Source: Enterobacter ludwigii (GTDB lineage Bacteria > Pseudomonadota > Gammaproteobacteria > Enterobacterales > Enterobacteriaceae). From it: a stretch of 64,000 nt of DNA. A program made the position numbers and the translations under genes. Positions 60,903 through 64,000 of the stretch are shown piece after piece. How positions within the stretch are numbered: the first letter of the stretch is position 1; each line of letters starts with the position of its first letter. The notes beneath the pieces were generated by a model. That model was not told the DNA's origin. It saw only the letters and a list, made by a program, of their open reading frames with translations, and searched no databases. The DNA lies in assembly GCA_023023105.1 (NCBI GenBank), contig CP083824.1, positions 372,001 through 436,000 on the forward strand. The letters run 5' to 3'.

Positions 60903-62339
60903 TTACTGTTCGCTTTCATCGGTATATCGTTTCGCTTTATATGCCGGGTGCATCAGGTTTTGGGCCGAGAAAATATCGTCCAGCTCGGCTTCGGTCAACA
61001 GTCCGCGTTCCAGCACCACTTCACGTACGCTCTTACCGGTTTCGGCGCAAATCTTACCGACGATGTCACCGTTGTGGTGGCCGATGAACGGGTTGAGGTA
61101 GGTGACGATCCCGATGGAGTTGTAGACATAACCTTCACAGACTTCTTTATTCGCTGTGATGCCGTTAATGCATTTTTCCAGCAGGTTGTAGCAGGCGTTG
61201 GTCAGGATGTGGATGGATTCAAACATCGCCTGGCCAATCACTGGTTCCATCACGTTCAGCTGCAACTGACCCGCTTCAGAGGCCATGGTCACGGTCGTGT
61301 CGTTACCGATGACTTTGAAGCAGACCTGGTTCACCACTTCAGGCACAACCGGGTTCACTTTGGCTGGCATGATGGACGAACCCGCCTGCAGTTCTGGCAG
61401 GTTGATTTCGTTCAGACCCGCACGCGGACCAGAGGAGAGCAGGCGCAGGTCGTTACAGATTTTGGACAGTTTCACCGCCAGACGTTTCAGGGCGCTGTGT
61501 ACCATCACGTAAGCGCCGCAGTCGGAGGTCGCTTCAATCAGGTCTTCTGCAGGGACAACCGGCAGGTTAGAGACTTCAGCCAGTTTCTGTACCGCCAGTT
61601 GCTGATAGCCATCTGGAGTGTTCAGACGTGTACCGATGGCAGTTGCGCCCAGGTTCACTTCAAGCAGCAACTCGGAGGTGCGCAGCAGGTTTTTCGTTTC
61701 TTCGTTGAGCAGCACGTTAAACGCGTGGAATTCCTGGCCGAGGGTCATTGGCACTGCGTCCTGTAATTGGGTACGACCCATTTTCAGGATATCCTGGAAC
61801 TCAACCGCTTTACGCTGGAAGCCATCGCCCAGCTGGTTAATCGCGTCCACCAGTTTCACCACGGAGGCATACACCGCGATACGGAAACCGGTAGGGTAGG
61901 CGTCGTTGGTGGACTGGCATTTATTAACGTGGTCGTTCGGGTTCAGGTACTGGTATTCACCTTTCTGGTGACCCATCAGCTCCAGGCCAATGTTTGCCAG
62001 TACTTCGTTGGTATTCATGTTGACAGAAGTGCCCGCGCCGCCCTGATAGACGTCAACCGGGAACTGGTCCATGCATTTGCCGTTGTTCAGCACTTCATCG
62101 CAGGCCGCGATAATCGCATTTGCCGCGCTTTTAGGAATGGTTTGCAGCTCTTTGTTGGCCAGTGCTGCGGCTTTTTTCACCATCACCATGCCACGGACAA
62201 ATTCAGGGATGTCGCTGATTTTGCTGTTGCTGATGTAGAAGTTTTCAATCGCTCTCAGAGTGTGGACACCGTAGTAGGCATCCGCTGGAACTTCCCTGGT
62301 ACCCAACAAGTCTTCTTCGATACGAATGTTGTTTAACAT
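60903..62339 (-). CDS. aspA: aspartate ammonia-lyase AspA
   Basis: 478 aa from the ATG at 62339, the E. coli length; a frame opening at 62381 is rejected. Aspartase/fumarase family with the signature [11 protein letters not shown] (about residue 317, catalytic Ser loop) and [10 protein letters not shown] near 100. It converts L-aspartate to fumarate and ammonia. It stands before dcuA, which exchanges the substrates. Confidence 0.97.
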   Translation of the reverse strand: MLNNIRIEEDLLGTREVPADAYYGVHTLRAIENFYISNSKISDIPEFVRGMVMVKKAAALANKELQTIPKSAANAIIAACDEVLNNGKCMDQFPVDVYQGGAGTSVNMNTNEVLANIGLELMGHQKGEYQYLNPNDHVNKCQSTNDAYPTGFRIAVYASVVKLVDAINQLGDGFQRKAVEFQDILKMGRTQLQDAVPMTLGQEFHAFNVLLNEETKNLLRTSELLLEVNLGATAIGTRLNTPDGYQQLAVQKLAEVSNLPVVPAEDLIEATSDCGAYVMVHSALKRLAVKLSKICNDLRLLSSGPRAGLNEINLPELQAGSSIMPAKVNPVVPEVVNQVCFKVIGNDTTVTMASEAGQLQLNVMEPVIGQAMFESIHILTNACYNLLEKCINGITANKEVCEGYVYNSIGIVTYLNPFIGHHNGDIVGKICAETGKSVREVVLERGLLTEAELDDIFSAQNLMHPAYKAKRYTDESEQ

Positions 62340-62525
62340 GTGAACCTTCTTTTCAAGCTGCCGATGGATTGTACTAAACACACAGTATTAATGTGGTTTT
62401 GAATATTTTCTGACCGACGATTATTCCCTCAATCAGCCAGATGCTCGAGATCATATGCTGATGATAGCGAATTGCCGTAAGCTGGATCACTTATTATCGA
62501 GCCGATTCCATGATAATTATTAATC

Positions 62526-62541
62526 TGTGAAATGAGTCACC
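62526..62541. promoter_or_regulatory. candidate CRP site in the aspA-fxsA gap
   Basis: TGTGAAATGAGTCACC fits TGTGA-N6-TCACA with one mismatch. It lies about 187 nt before aspA and 134 nt before fxsA. aspA is under CRP control in E. coli, so this is a plausible site. Confidence 0.5.
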
Positions 62542-62674
62542 GCTTTAATATTTCCAAAAAAAATATCCGTGCAAACTGATTGAAATTTCGCTAACCGTCA
62601 CCATCTCATACAAACGCGCGTCGCGAACACATTCAGACAGGGGCCCAACGGCACCTGCCACACAGGAGATGCCA

Positions 62675-63139
62675 GTGCGCTGGATACCGTTTATTGCTTT
62701 CTTTCTCTATGTTTACATTGAGATTTCCATTTTCATCCAGGTTGCCCATGTGCTGGGCGTCCTGCTGACGCTGATTCTGGTGATTTTCACCTCTGTCATC
62801 GGCATGTCGCTGGTGCGTAATCAGGGTTTCAAAAATTTCCTGATAATGCAGCAGAAGATGGCTGCTGGTGAAAGCCCGGCCGCGGAGATGATCAAAAGCG
62901 TGTCTCTGATTATTGCGGGTCTGCTGCTGATTCTGCCGGGGTTCTTCACCGACTTCCTCGGCCTTTTATTGCTTCTGCCACCGGTGCAAAAGCACCTGAC
63001 CATGAAGCTGCTGCCGCATCTGCGCTTTAGCCGTATGCCGGGCGGTGGGTTCAGCACCGGCCCGGGTGATACGTTTGAAGGGGAGTATCAGCGTAAGGAT
63101 GAACAGCACGACCGTTTAGACCATAAAGACGATCGGTGA
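62675..63139 (+). CDS. fxsA: membrane protein FxsA
   Basis: 154 aa from the GTG at 62675, which lies 6 nt after AGGAG. The ATG at 62669 touches that ribosome site and is rejected. Two or three membrane helices (ISIFIQVAHVLGVLLTLILV, then LIIAGLLLILPGFFTDFLGL) and a charged cytoplasmic tail. In E. coli, extra FxsA suppresses phage T7 exclusion by the F plasmid PifA protein; its normal role is unknown. Confidence 0.94.
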   Translation: MRWIPFIAFFLYVYIEISIFIQVAHVLGVLLTLILVIFTSVIGMSLVRNQGFKNFLIMQQKMAAGESPAAEMIKSVSLIIAGLLLILPGFFTDFLGLLLLLPPVQKHLTMKLLPHLRFSRMPGGGFSTGPGDTFEGEYQRKDEQHDRLDHKDDR

Positions 63140-63146
63140 TTTTTTT

Positions 63147-63172
63147 GCCCGGTGGCGCTTCGCTTACCGGGC
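63147..63172. repeat. REP-type palindromic unit
   Basis: GCCCGGTGGCGCTTCGCTTACCGGGC type hairpin (GCCCGGT and ACCGGGC arms), between the convergent fxsA and yjeH. The opposite-sense relative lies at 8183-8215. Confidence 0.75.
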
Positions 63173-64000
63173 CTACGGATTCTGCCGTTTTGGTAAAAAC
63201 AGCCACAGCCCTACCAGCATGACAATAGCGTACACGCTCTTCCATCCCACCATCGCCAGTAGTAACAGGCAAAGCACGCCTCCGATGACCGCCAGTACTT
63301 TGTAGCGACCTTTCAGCAGCCGACAACCCGACAGCATGCACAGCAGATAGATCATAATGAAAATGCCGTTGGCGTAGACGATCAGCGCATCCAGATTGAT
63401 ATTCAGGGCGTAAATACACAGCGTACTCAGCACGCAACAACCCAGCACGGCATTCAGAGCAGTTAATGGAAGCTGGCGTTTTGACAGACGCGCGAGCCGG
63501 CTTTCAGGCTTATACAACGCTTGCGACCACACCAGGCGGGCAAAACTCTGAATGTAGATATTGAGGCTGGCAAAACAGGCGAGATAACCAATCACGCAGG
63601 CCACCCAAAGGGCTTTCACCCCAAACAATTGCACCACAATGCCTGGTAGCGAGGCGGCAGCCGCTTTATCCGCCCCGAATGCGTTAAAGTGCAACACAAG
63701 CACGGTACACGCCCAATAGACCGTTCCCGCCAACAACAGACCAATCATCAGCGCGCGCGGGAAATCGCGTTCAGGTTGCGTAAACTCAGAAGCCAGATGA
63801 GCGAACGCTTCAAGTCCAACAAAGCACCAGAACATGACGGAGAGCGCAGCGAAAAGCTGCGAATGGTCGACATCCTTGAGTGCCGGGAAGGGAATTTCCG
63901 CTACGGTGAGATTTCCTGCCCACCAGATAGCGACAATCAGTGCGACGATAAGGATTGCGACCAGCGTTTGCAGATTGGCACTGGAACTGGCTCCGCGCGA
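63173..64000 (-). CDS. yjeH: amino-acid exporter YjeH (5' part cut by window edge)
   Basis: About 275 C-terminal residues of a protein usually near 418 aa. The frame stays open past the ATG at 63835 to the window edge, where SSSANLQTL-like sequence matches YjeH, so that ATG is internal. APC-superfamily membrane helices are seen, with MFWCFVGLEAFAHLASEF as a conserved block. In E. coli it exports methionine and branched-chain amino acids. It converges with fxsA. Confidence 0.93.
   Translation of the reverse strand, partial: SRGASSSANLQTLVAILIVALIVAIWWAGNLTVAEIPFPALKDVDHSQLFAALSVMFWCFVGLEAFAHLASEFTQPERDFPRALMIGLLLAGTVYWACTVLVLHFNAFGADKAAAASLPGIVVQLFGVKALWVACVIGYLACFASLNIYIQSFARLVWSQALYKPESRLARLSKRQLPLTALNAVLGCCVLSTLCIYALNINLDALIVYANGIFIMIYLLCMLSGCRLLKGRYKVLAVIGGVLCLLLLAMVGWKSVYAIVMLVGLWLFLPKRQNP

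Overview
This window is enterobacterial chromosome carrying a decayed 34 kb integrative element. The 16S rRNA gene and the gene content point to the Enterobacter/Lelliottia/Leclercia group. The flanks follow the order known near 93-94 min in E. coli: phn operon, yjdN, yjdM, crfC, yjcZ and proP on the left; tRNA-Phe, yjdC, dsbD, cutA, dcuA, aspA, fxsA and yjeH on the right. A complete rRNA operon replaces the E. coli genes that would follow proP.

Layout. 1-8.6 kb: carbon-phosphorus lyase and phosphonate uptake operon (phnL to phnC, minus strand), then yjdN and yjdM. 9.1-16.6 kb: crfC-yjcZ, kdgT, proP and a NicO-type nickel/cobalt transporter. 16.7-21.95 kb: rrn operon with tandem promoters and a 16S-23S spacer that holds no tRNA gene. 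22.13-56.60 kb: element bounded by 51-bp direct repeats of the tRNA-Phe 3' end, with the native tRNA terminator stranded at the left end. 56.55-64 kb: tRNA-Phe and chromosomal genes.

The element is a relict of the SPI-7/PAPI-1/ICEclc type. It keeps parA, the front of dnaB, a type IVb pilus cluster (pilL-Q) broken by an inversion and deletions, and a conjugation cluster cut down to a few genes (lipoprotein, VirB4-like ATPase, TraG-N-like membrane protein). It probably can no longer transfer by itself. Its cargo is in two parts.

The first cargo block (33-49 kb) looks like an immunity or stress island. It has a PHP-domain/SMC-like ATPase (TrlF-like), a 609-aa protein with an ApeA-like HEPN motif, a large membrane protein split by an IS5-group element with a clean 4-bp target duplication, a second HEPN protein translationally coupled to a ResD-type recombinase, a LexA-boxed umuDC pair, and an AT-rich FRG-domain gene followed by two tandem repeats with covarying stems. 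The trio at 33.7-43.1 kb is the best candidate for an undescribed system.

The second cargo block (50.9-55.6 kb) is a nickel/cobalt resistance cluster: NirD/YgiW-like periplasmic protein, RcnA-like efflux protein, RcnR-like repressor, NreB-like MFS exporter and a ChrB-like protein. Several G/C-tract operator-like palindromes repeat across it. Three unrelated tyrosine recombinases are present. The one nearest the tRNA appears to be N-terminally truncated.
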